A stretch of 54,990 bases of DNA from Pseudomonadota bacterium. GTDB taxonomy: Bacteria; Pseudomonadota; Gammaproteobacteria; Burkholderiales; SG8-39. Positions 10,967-18,912 of the stretch are shown here, piece by piece (the stretch's first letter is position 1; every line of letters begins with the position of its first letter). The stretch covers positions 1 to 54,990 of the forward strand of contig JAFEDL010000061.1 of assembly GCA_018241645.1 (NCBI GenBank), in the 5' to 3' direction. The notes beneath the pieces are model-generated. The model ran no database searches. It saw nothing but the letters and a program-made list of their open reading frames with translations, and was not told where the DNA came from. The position numbers and the translations under genes are program-made.

Positions 10967-12496
10967 GTGCTTTACCTAGACCATTTCGGCCTCGACGAGC
11001 CGCCATTTCGCATCACCCCGCACACGGATTTCTTTTTCGACGGCGCGGACCGGGGCGCAACCCTTGACGCCCTGCTTTACGCGATCCTTCACGACGAAGG
11101 CATCGTCAAGGTGTCGGGAGAGGTCGGGAGCGGCAAGACCATGCTCTGCAGGGTGCTGATGGAGCGCCTCCCGGGGCACGTTGAGATCGTCTACCTCGCA
11201 AACCCTTCCCTGGCCCGCGATGAGATCCTGCATGCGATTTCGGACGACCTCAAGACGGAGTTTTCGAAGAGCCGGATCACCGTTGCGCTGCGCGAACTCG
11301 AAGAGCACCTGATCGGGCTGTACGCCGGCGGACGGCGAGTCGTGATCCTGATCGACGAAGCCCATGCCATGCCGGAGGAAACGCTCGAGCAGGTCCGGCT
11401 CCTTTCGAACCTCGAGTCCAACCGCCACAAGCTGCTGCAGATCGTCCTGTTCGGCCAGACGGAGCTCGACGTCGTACTCGACAAGATCTCGATGCGGCAG
11501 CTGAAGGATCGCATTACCCACAGCTTCCGGATGCGCCCCCTGTCCGAGGCGGAGGTCGGAAAATACCTTTCCTTCCGCATGCGGGCGGCTGGGTATCGCG
11601 GCCCCGACATTTTCAGCCCCAGAGCCGTAGCCATGATCGCAAAGGCGGCCAGCGGACTCACCCGCCGCGTCAACATACTGGCGGACAAGGCGTTGCTCGC
11701 CGCATTCACCGAGAACAAGCACGCAGTCACCGACAAGCAGGCGCGCGCCGCCATCCGCGACTCCGAGTTCGGCCGCCTGCTGCACGAGAGGCGCCGCAAT
11801 CCGGTCGTTTTTGCGGGGGTTGCACTCCTCGCCGGGCTCATTCTTGGCGCGGGCGTCCAGTGGTGGCTCGCGCGAGGGATCGACGCCACCGAACCGGCGC
11901 CAGTGGCGTCCAAGACACCAGCCGCTGTACCGGTTGCGAATCCCTCACAGCCGTCCGTCCCGCCACCGTCTGCCGAATCGCCTCCCACGCCCGCGGCGTT
12001 GCCCGCCGCACCATCTGGACCGGCGCCAGCGCCGGCGCCTCAACCAGCCGTCCCCCAGGGGTCAGCGACACCGGACACGAAAGCGCGGCCGGGCACCCTC
12101 GCCGAGGCCACTACATCGCTTGGCGCCGATGCCGTGCAACGGCTGGCGGGCTACAAGCCGGGACCCAATCCGCTCCTGAAAGAACGCATATCCGCGATGC
12201 GTGAGCGCCTTGAGCGGGAACCTGACGGGAGTTACAGTATTGAGTTATTCAGCACGGATAACAGCGATCCGGCACGCGTTGAGCGTTTCCTCGTTCGCGC
12301 CCGGGAGCTCGTACCATTGGACCAAGTTCTTGTGCTGCCGCAGCTCGTTGGCAACCGGTACAGGATCCGCGTAGCGTATGGTGCATATCCAGATCGCGCC
12401 GCGGCGGCCCAGGCCGCCGACCGCCTTCCGCCCAAGTACAAGCAGGCATTTCAGACCGAGTTGCGCAGCTACGCAGAATTGCGCGCCGGACTTTAG
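10967..12496 (+). CDS. mshM: MshM/ExeA-like AAA ATPase with C-terminal SPOR-like domain
   Basis: A 509-residue protein with a cytoplasmic ExeA-type AAA ATPase (residues 1-265), beginning LYLDHFGLDEPPFRITPHTD as in MshM, with Walker A GEVGSGKTMLC and Walker B VVILIDEAHAM. One membrane helix follows (about 282-302, VFAGVALLAGLILGAGVQWW), then a long Pro/Ala-rich linker and a C-terminal SPOR-like domain (about 425-505; YRIRVAYGAYPDRAAAAQAA). ExeA-like proteins help secretins pass the peptidoglycan, and SPOR domains bind denuded glycan, so it probably helps place the MshL secretin. The start is GTG at 10967. It is followed by the secretin gene. Confidence 0.88.
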   Translation: MLYLDHFGLDEPPFRITPHTDFFFDGADRGATLDALLYAILHDEGIVKVSGEVGSGKTMLCRVLMERLPGHVEIVYLANPSLARDEILHAISDDLKTEFSKSRITVALRELEEHLIGLYAGGRRVVILIDEAHAMPEETLEQVRLLSNLESNRHKLLQIVLFGQTELDVVLDKISMRQLKDRITHSFRMRPLSEAEVGKYLSFRMRAAGYRGPDIFSPRAVAMIAKAASGLTRRVNILADKALLAAFTENKHAVTDKQARAAIRDSEFGRLLHERRRNPVVFAGVALLAGLILGAGVQWWLARGIDATEPAPVASKTPAAVPVANPSQPSVPPPSAESPPTPAALPAAPSGPAPAPAPQPAVPQGSATPDTKARPGTLAEATTSLGADAVQRLAGYKPGPNPLLKERISAMRERLEREPDGSYSIELFSTDNSDPARVERFLVRARELVPLDQVLVLPQLVGNRYRIRVAYGAYPDRAAAAQAADRLPPKYKQAFQTELRSYAELRAGL

Positions 12497-12528
12497 GGGT
12501 TCCAGTTCTACTTTTTCGACAAAAAAAC

Positions 12529-12542
12529 CATTTTTGACAATT
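12529..12542 (+). promoter_or_regulatory. 14-base box upstream of secretin gene, repeated at 28980
   Basis: The sequence CATTTTTGACAATT here is identical to 28980-28993, upstream of the major prepilin. A related TTTTTCGACAA lies about 19 bases further upstream in the same gap. It overlaps the -35 region of the candidate mshL promoter. I infer a binding site for a locus regulator, possibly the PrsR-like activator. Confidence 0.5.
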
Positions 12543-12570
12543 GCTTAGGGCGGTTTCCTAAAGTTATAAC
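12541..12570 (+). promoter_or_regulatory. Candidate sigma-70 promoter of the secretin operon
   Basis: TTGCTT (12541-12546), an 18-base spacer and TATAAC (12565-12570) lie about 36 bases before the mshL ATG. The region is AT-rich against a GC-rich background. No GG-N10-GC sigma-54 motif was found here. Confidence 0.45.
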
Positions 12571-12606
12571 TATGGTATGCTTCGGCACCGGTTCAAGGAC
12601 GTGGGG

Positions 12607-14409
12607 ATGATGGCTTTCAGAAACCTGGCCGCAGGGGTAGTCACGACAGCACTGCTTGCCGGTTGCAGCGGCTTGCCGTCGACCCGGGTCCAGGATGCCC
12701 ATATCCAAGCCGAGACAACGGCTCCTGCAGACGGAAATATTCCCCCGGCCGTCCAGATTGCCCCCGTACTTCCCAAACCCAAGGCCACGTCCAAGCCTGA
12801 AACCTACAGCGTCGTAGTAAACAACGTGCGGGTTCAGGAACTCCTGTTTGCCCTCGCGCGCGACGCCAAACTGAACGTAGACGTCCATCCCGGCGTAACC
12901 GGCAACGTGACGCTCAATGCCATAGACCAGACCCTGCCGCAGTTGCTCACCCGGATTGCCCGTCAGGTCGACATGCGGTACGAAGTCGACGGCCCGAACC
13001 TCATCATCATGCGGGACACGCCCTACCTCCGGATCTACCGAATCGACTACCTGAATATCACGCGTACTTCCACCAGTCAGCTTGGTGTATCGAGCCAGGT
13101 GAGCGCAGCCGGTTCGTCGGGCGGATCCGGAGGAGTCGGGACGATCACAAATAATTCGACTTCGACGGTAAACAACATCTCGAACAACCGCTTTTGGGAC
13201 ACGCTGGTCGCCAACGTGAGGGACCTCCTGCGGGAAAGCGACAAGTTGATCCCGGGCCAGCCTATCGCCGCTGCATCAACCACGCCGCCCGCGCAACCGG
13301 GCGCGGCACCGCCTTCTGCGCCACCCTCCGCTCCGCCAGTCTCAGGCCTGCCTCCGAGCGGTACTCCGGCCACGACCGGAAGCCAGTCCATGGAATTCAG
13401 GGAGGCAGCCTCCGTCATTTCAAACCCGGAGGCCGGAATCCTTTCGATTCGGGCGACTTCGCGCCAGCACGAAAAGATCCAGGAGTTTCTCGACCAGGTG
13501 ATGACCAGCGTCAAGCGCCAGGTCCTGATTGAGGCTACGGTAGCGGAGGTCCAACTCAACAACCAGTACCAGCGCGGCATCGACTGGTCCAAGCTGCGCA
13601 CCGGCTCGGCCGGATTCCAGTTCCAGCAGTCCTCGGGTGCAACCCCGGCCGGAGTCAACACGAATTCCTTTGTGGTGGGATATGCCGCCGCGAACCAGAA
13701 TTTCAGCGCAGCCCTCAAGCTGCTCGAGTCGTTTGGCGATGTGAAGGTGCTCTCCAGCCCGAAGATCAGCGTGCTGAACAACCAGCCCGCCCTGCTCAAG
13801 GTCGTCGACAACCTCGTGTTCTTCACGATACAGGCCAGCACCGTATCGAACACCAACGCTCCGGCGGTCACAACCTTCACTACCACCCTGAATTCCGTTC
13901 CGGTCGGGTTTGTCATGAGCGTGACGCCGCAGATCAGCGAATCGGACACCGTCCTGCTGAATCTGCGCCCCACCATATCGCGCAAGATCGGCGATGTCGC
14001 CGACCCCAACCCCTCGCTCAGCAATCCCTGCGGCGTCGGGGTGCAGAATTGTGCGACCCCAGCGATCCAGAGCCTTATCCCGGTCATCCAGACCCGGGAG
14101 ATGGAATCGCTGCTTCGGGTACAGAGCGGCCAGGTCGCCGTGCTTGGCGGCTTGATCCAGGACCAGATCACCAACATCGAGGACGGCATTCCGGGTGTAA
14201 ACAGGACGGCGCTCGGCGACCTCTTCCGCCAGCGCAAGGACACGGCGACAAAGACCGAACTCGTAATTTTCCTGCGCCCGGTCGTCATCCGCGACCCGAG
14301 CATAGAGGGGGACTATCACCAGTTTCGCAACATGGTGCCAGACGCGGATTATTTGCGGCGCCCCAATCCGGCCAAGGCGGAGGCGTACGGCGGACAGCCG
14401 GCGCGGTGA
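12607..14409 (+). CDS. mshL: MshL-like outer-membrane secretin (lipoprotein)
   Basis: Forms the outer-membrane ring through which the pilus leaves the cell. I start it at the ATG at 12607, preceded by AAGGA; this gives 600 residues with a lipoprotein signal (LLAGC, lipidated Cys20). An STN/secretin N-domain occupies about 60-140 (VVNNVRVQELLFALARDAKL), followed by Ser/Gly- and Pro-rich linkers, then an N1-like domain and the secretin barrel domain (about 300-580; VKVLSSPKISVLNNQPALLK and VAVLGGLIQDQITNIEDGIPG). It is the first gene of a run of tightly spaced pilus genes. Confidence 0.93.
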   Translation: MMAFRNLAAGVVTTALLAGCSGLPSTRVQDAHIQAETTAPADGNIPPAVQIAPVLPKPKATSKPETYSVVVNNVRVQELLFALARDAKLNVDVHPGVTGNVTLNAIDQTLPQLLTRIARQVDMRYEVDGPNLIIMRDTPYLRIYRIDYLNITRTSTSQLGVSSQVSAAGSSGGSGGVGTITNNSTSTVNNISNNRFWDTLVANVRDLLRESDKLIPGQPIAAASTTPPAQPGAAPPSAPPSAPPVSGLPPSGTPATTGSQSMEFREAASVISNPEAGILSIRATSRQHEKIQEFLDQVMTSVKRQVLIEATVAEVQLNNQYQRGIDWSKLRTGSAGFQFQQSSGATPAGVNTNSFVVGYAAANQNFSAALKLLESFGDVKVLSSPKISVLNNQPALLKVVDNLVFFTIQASTVSNTNAPAVTTFTTTLNSVPVGFVMSVTPQISESDTVLLNLRPTISRKIGDVADPNPSLSNPCGVGVQNCATPAIQSLIPVIQTREMESLLRVQSGQVAVLGGLIQDQITNIEDGIPGVNRTALGDLFRQRKDTATKTELVIFLRPVVIRDPSIEGDYHQFRNMVPDADYLRRPNPAKAEAYGGQPAR

Positions 14410-14413
14410 GACC

Positions 14414-15853
14414 ATGAGCCTGTTGCTCGACGCACTCAAGAAAGCGGAAAAGGCCAAGGACGAGGCCAAGCGTCGCGCCCAGGGAACCGGTCCGGCCCCG
14501 GACGAGGATGAGACGCTTCTGCATGTCCGGACAAGAAACGAACTCCCGGACATTTCGCGGCCGATGGAAATTCACTCCGAGGACATTCCCGGCGGGTTGC
14601 AGATAGTTGGTGCCGACACTCCGGCATCCGACGCCTTGCGCTCGGAGCAGACCGGCCCGCAGGCGGTGGACGCGTCCGCCGCCGCGGACGTACGGAACGA
14701 GATGCGCGTCGAGCCCGAGATCGTCCGACGGCCGGCCTCAGCCCGGGCACCGGAACCCGCTGCGGATCCGCAGGCGAGCCAGCGCGCGGCGGCCAAAAAT
14801 GTGTTCGAGGCAAAATTCAGGGAGCCCAACCCCAAGCTGCCCTTCTACATAACAATGGCGGTCCTAAGCCTGTTCGCTGTCGGAACGGTGGTTTACTTCT
14901 GGTACCAGTTGCGCCCGCCCCCCGCACTCGTAAACACCGATCCGAAGCCCCCTGCGGACGAGAAGAAGATCGACGTGGTCGACACCCGGCCGGCCGCGGG
15001 AAACCAGCCGGCGCCGCAATCGCCGGTTCAGCCGCCTGCCATTCCGGGTTTGCCTGCGCAAGCTGCGGTCACGCCTGCCACAGCCCCGACTCCCGCGGCG
15101 GCCGCCCCGGCCCAGGCTGCGCCCCAAGCACCAATCGCGGCCCCGAAGGCTGCAGCCCCCCAAGGGTCAGCGGCGACGCCGCCGCCGCGGGGACCACGGT
15201 CCAATGCACGTGCGGGCACCGGTTCCCAGCCAGGACGCCCCGCGGACGACCCGTCCAAGCTCAGCATCAACAGAGCCGCACCCGAGGTCAACCCCAAGGT
15301 CGAGGCCGCCTGGCGCGCATACAACCAAGGCGACCTGCAGACAGCACACTCAAATTATCTGGAGGCGCTGCGCGAAGAACCTTCGAACCGGGATGCCCTT
15401 CTGGGAATGGCCGCGCTCGAAGTCCGCGCAAATCGCCCGGAGCTGGCCGCACCCTATTATCAGAAGCTACTCGAGGCAAACCCCCGGGACCCGTATGCGC
15501 AGGCGGGGCTGCTCGCACTGCGTGGCCAGGTCGCGGACCCCGTGCAAACCGAGTCGCGCGTTAAGACCCTGCTGGCGAATGATCCGGAATCAAGCGTCCT
15601 GTATTTCACCCTTGGCAACCAGTATGCCCAGCAAGGGCGCTGGCCGGAGGCGCAGCAAGCCTATTTCAAGGCATTTTCGGCGGACCCGGAGAACCCGGAC
15701 TTCGCATACAACCTGGCCGTCAGCCTCGACCAGGTAAGGCAGCCGAAACTGGCCCTCGAATACTACCGTCGGGCGATCGCACTGGCTCAGCAGCGCGCCA
15801 GCAGCTTTGATCAAGCCCTTGCCCGGAACCGAGTCCAGGAACTGGCGCGTTAG
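14414..15853 (+). CDS. mshN: MshN-like TPR protein
   Basis: A 479-residue bitopic inner-membrane protein. The cytoplasmic N-terminus starts MSLLLDALKKAEKAK, a signature shared with MshN/GspB-type proteins. One membrane helix (about 138-158, FYITMAVLSLFAVGTVVYFW) is followed by a Pro/Ala-rich periplasmic linker and tetratricopeptide repeats (about 290-470; AWRAYNQGDLQTAHSNYLEA and YFTLGNQYAQQGRWPEAQQA). TPR proteins of this kind act as scaffolds for secretin and inner-membrane assembly. It begins four bases after mshL ends. Confidence 0.88.
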   Translation: MSLLLDALKKAEKAKDEAKRRAQGTGPAPDEDETLLHVRTRNELPDISRPMEIHSEDIPGGLQIVGADTPASDALRSEQTGPQAVDASAAADVRNEMRVEPEIVRRPASARAPEPAADPQASQRAAAKNVFEAKFREPNPKLPFYITMAVLSLFAVGTVVYFWYQLRPPPALVNTDPKPPADEKKIDVVDTRPAAGNQPAPQSPVQPPAIPGLPAQAAVTPATAPTPAAAAPAQAAPQAPIAAPKAAAPQGSAATPPPRGPRSNARAGTGSQPGRPADDPSKLSINRAAPEVNPKVEAAWRAYNQGDLQTAHSNYLEALREEPSNRDALLGMAALEVRANRPELAAPYYQKLLEANPRDPYAQAGLLALRGQVADPVQTESRVKTLLANDPESSVLYFTLGNQYAQQGRWPEAQQAYFKAFSADPENPDFAYNLAVSLDQVRQPKLALEYYRRAIALAQQRASSFDQALARNRVQELAR

Positions 15854-15933
15854 GGCCGCGGGGCACGCGGCCCGATGCCCTGACACACTCTGACTTCGGC
15901 CCGTCCCGAATGGCGGGGTATCATGTTAACCGT
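15853..15933 (+). other. Short gap with GC-rich hairpin between mshN and mshE
   Basis: An inverted repeat GGGCCGCG / CGCGGCCC directly follows the mshN stop, without a T-run. It could stabilise the upstream mRNA end. No convincing promoter is visible, so mshE is probably co-transcribed. Confidence 0.35.
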
Positions 15934-17643
15934 ATGAATTCGCCCACCAATCCTCAGGCCAAGCGGCATATCGGGCAGATCCTCATTGACCAGGGGATCC
16001 TGACCGAGGACCAGTTGCGAATCGCGCTCCTCGAGCAGATGAAATCGCATCTGCCGGTCGGCCGCCTGCTGGTGCAACTCGGCTTCGTATCCGAAGCCAC
16101 GCTGCGCGACGCCCTGTCCGAGAAGCTCGGCCTGCAGTCCGTCGACCTTGCGCACATCATCGTCGATCCGGCCGCGCTCAAGATGGTGCCGCGTGACATG
16201 GCCCGCCGCTACCGCGTCTTCCCGGTTGCGCTCGACCGCCAGTCGAAGAAGTTCATCGTCGCCCTGGCCGACACCAACAATATCGTCGCAATCGACCAGC
16301 TCCGCGCCCACCTCAAGGGCGAGTTTGATATCGAATTGCGACTGGCCGGCGATTCCGAAGTGGATCGCGCAATCGAACAGTATTACGGCCACGAATTTTC
16401 GATCGACGGGATCCTGCGGGAAATCGAGACAGGCGAGGTCGACTACGCCACGATCACCGAAGGGGATGAATACAGCCAGCCGGTCGTCAGGCTGATCTCC
16501 GCGCTGCTCGCCGACGCCGTGGAACGCGGCGCCTCGGACATTCATTTCGAGCCGGAACAGAACTTCCTGCGCATACGCTATCGCATAGACGGCGTGCTCC
16601 GCCAGATCCGCTCGCTGCACAAGACCTATTGGCCCGCAATGGCCGTGCGTCTCAAGGTAATGTCGAAAATGAACATCGCCGAAACCCGGGCGCCGCAGGA
16701 CGGGCGCATCTCGGCGACGATGTCGGGACGGGTCGTCGATTTCCGCGTGTCGAGCCTGCCGACCACTCACGGCGAGAACGTCGTTCTGCGGATCCTGGAC
16801 CGGCAGAAGGGAATTGTCCCGCTGGACAAGCTCGGCCTGGACGAGACACAGCTGGACCTGCTAAAGCGAATGATCGCGCGCCCGGAAGGCATCATCCTGG
16901 TGACCGGCCCCACGGGCAGCGGCAAGACCACCACCCTCTACTCGATCCTGAATCACATCAACTCCGACGGGATCAACATCATGACCCTTGAGGACCCGGT
17001 TGAGTATCCGATGACCCTCATCCGGCAGACATCTGTGGCGGAAGCTGCCAAGCTCGATTTCGCCAACGGCATACGAGCCCTGATGCGCCAGGACCCGGAT
17101 GCAATCCTGGTCGGCGAAATCCGGGACGAGGACACTGCCGAAATGGCGTTCCGCGCCTCGATGACCGGCCACCAGGTGTACTCGACGCTGCACACCAACT
17201 CTGCAGTCGGCGCGATCCCGCGCCTTCTGGACATCGGCATCGTTCCGGACATCATGGCCGGGAACATTATCGGCATAGTCGCGCAGCGGCTGGTCCGCAA
17301 GCTGTGCCGCACTTGCCGCCAGGCCTACGATCCCGATGCGGGCGAGCGAAGGCTACTGGGCCTTGCCCCGGCAGAGCCGGCGTCGATCTACAGGGCGGTG
17401 GGCTGCGAACAGTGCGATTACCAGGGCTACAAGGGCCGGCAGGGGATCCTCGAAATCCTGAAACTGGACGGTGGCATCGACGAACTGATCGCACGCCGCG
17501 CAACCACCCGTGAAATCCTTTCGGCGGCCCTCGCCAAGGGATTCCGCACGCTTGCCGAAGACGGCTTGCGCCTTGTGCGCAGCGGAGTGACGAGCGTGGA
17601 CGAATTGTCCCGCGTCGTGGATCTCACCGATCGCATGGCCTGA
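15934..17643 (+). CDS. mshE: MshE-like pilus assembly ATPase
   Basis: Cytoplasmic hexameric GspE/PilB-family ATPase that powers pilus extension. The start is ATG 15934 (569 residues); an upstream ATG at 15910 would add eight non-conserved residues. An N-terminal MshEN-type domain holds two repeats, HIGQILIDQGILTEDQLRIA and PVGRLLVQLGFVSEATLRDA, which in this family bind c-di-GMP; the arginine of the RLG core is replaced in both (HIG, PVG). The ATPase domain has Walker A GPTGSGKTTT (about 325), the Asp box EDPVEYP, Walker B LMRQDPDAILVGEIRD and the zinc tetracysteine CRTC...CEQC (about 457-493). MshG follows 51 bases later. Confidence 0.95.
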   Translation: MNSPTNPQAKRHIGQILIDQGILTEDQLRIALLEQMKSHLPVGRLLVQLGFVSEATLRDALSEKLGLQSVDLAHIIVDPAALKMVPRDMARRYRVFPVALDRQSKKFIVALADTNNIVAIDQLRAHLKGEFDIELRLAGDSEVDRAIEQYYGHEFSIDGILREIETGEVDYATITEGDEYSQPVVRLISALLADAVERGASDIHFEPEQNFLRIRYRIDGVLRQIRSLHKTYWPAMAVRLKVMSKMNIAETRAPQDGRISATMSGRVVDFRVSSLPTTHGENVVLRILDRQKGIVPLDKLGLDETQLDLLKRMIARPEGIILVTGPTGSGKTTTLYSILNHINSDGINIMTLEDPVEYPMTLIRQTSVAEAAKLDFANGIRALMRQDPDAILVGEIRDEDTAEMAFRASMTGHQVYSTLHTNSAVGAIPRLLDIGIVPDIMAGNIIGIVAQRLVRKLCRTCRQAYDPDAGERRLLGLAPAEPASIYRAVGCEQCDYQGYKGRQGILEILKLDGGIDELIARRATTREILSAALAKGFRTLAEDGLRLVRSGVTSVDELSRVVDLTDRMA

Positions 17644-17694
17644 CGGCCGGCCCGCTCCCCGCACAGCAGCCAGCGCGAAAAGAGCCAGTCGCAC

Positions 17695-18900
17695 ATGCCC
17701 CTCTACACGTACAAGGCGATCGACTCGATCGGGAAGTCGGTTCTGGGCCGCGTGGATGCGGCCAACCTGTTCGACCTGGAACAACGCCTGTCAAGGATGG
17801 GGCTCGACCTGGTCACCGGCGCGCCGACGCGGCAGACGAGTCGCATCGTCGGCGGCGGGAAGATCACCCGCCAGGACCTCATCAACTTCTGTTTCCACCT
17901 GGAGCAACTCGCCGGGGCCGGCGTGCCGATCGTGGAAGGACTGATCGACCTGCGCGACAGCGTCGAGAATCCCCGTTTCAAGGAAGTCGTCGGCGGCCTT
18001 GTCGAATCGATCCAGGGTGGGCGCACCCTGTCTCAGGCGCTCGCCGACTACCCGGAAGTGTTCGGTCGCGTGTTCAGCTCGCTCGTGCGCTCAGGCGAGC
18101 AGACCGGAAAGCTCCCCGAAGTCCTCAAGAGCCTGTCGGAGTCCATCAAGTGGGAGGACGAACTCGCGGCGCAGACGAAGAAGATGCTCATGTACCCCCT
18201 CTTCGTCGGGAGCATAGTCCTGCTCGTCACCTTCTTCCTGATGATCTATCTGGTGCCGCAGATGACCGCGTTCATCAAGAACATGGGGCAGGACCTGCCC
18301 CTGCAGACGGTCCTGCTGATCCACGTTTCGAATTTTTGCGTGAACTACTGGTGGCTGATCCTGGCAACGCCGCCCGTGGTCTATTTCGGGGTGCGCTTTG
18401 CGGCGCGCACGAACCCGTCGGTCGAATTCAAGCTGGACAAGTACAAGCTTCAGATTCCCGTCGTCGGCCCGGTTCTGCGCAAGATCATACTGTCGCGCTT
18501 TACCTCGAGCTTCGCGATGATGTACGCCTCGGGCATTACGGTACTGGATGCGATCCGGAGCGCCGAGGAAATTCTGGGCAACCGCCCGCTTGAAGAGGCG
18601 CTGCGCAGCGCCGGCCAGCAGATCGCCGACGGCAAGGGGATGACATCCGCGTTCCAGGACGCCGGCCTGTTCCCGCCGCTGGTGATTCGAATGCTCAAGA
18701 TCGGCGAAAACACCGGCGGCCTCGATACCGCGCTGCTGAACGTCAGTTACTTCTACAACAGGGAAGTCAAGGAATCGATCGGCAAGATGCAGGCGATGAT
18801 CGAGCCGCTGCTTACCGTGGTTCTTGGCGCGCTGCTTGGCTGGGTGATGGTTTCGGTGCTCGGCCCGGTGTACGACACCATCAGCAAGATGAAGTTCTGA
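17695..18900 (+). CDS. mshG: MshG-like inner-membrane platform protein (GspF/PilC family)
   Basis: A 401-residue polytopic platform protein that couples the MshE ATPase to pilin assembly. It has the family N-terminus MPLYTYKAIDSIGKSVLGRV, two homologous GspF domains (about 65-190 and 270-395) and three membrane segments (about 168-190, 215-240, 370-393). The second domain carries MLKIGENTGGLDTALLNVSY and ends ALLGWVMVSVLGPVYDTISK, both typical. Length is normal. Confidence 0.95.
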   Translation: MPLYTYKAIDSIGKSVLGRVDAANLFDLEQRLSRMGLDLVTGAPTRQTSRIVGGGKITRQDLINFCFHLEQLAGAGVPIVEGLIDLRDSVENPRFKEVVGGLVESIQGGRTLSQALADYPEVFGRVFSSLVRSGEQTGKLPEVLKSLSESIKWEDELAAQTKKMLMYPLFVGSIVLLVTFFLMIYLVPQMTAFIKNMGQDLPLQTVLLIHVSNFCVNYWWLILATPPVVYFGVRFAARTNPSVEFKLDKYKLQIPVVGPVLRKIILSRFTSSFAMMYASGITVLDAIRSAEEILGNRPLEEALRSAGQQIADGKGMTSAFQDAGLFPPLVIRMLKIGENTGGLDTALLNVSYFYNREVKESIGKMQAMIEPLLTVVLGALLGWVMVSVLGPVYDTISKMKF

Positions 18901-18912
18901 GGCGCTCGGGCA

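Noticed and set aside
12497-12606. Sigma-54 promoter in front of the secretin gene
   Set aside because: TTGCT at 12541 looks like a -12 element, but there is no GG at the required distance upstream (TT at 12531-12532).
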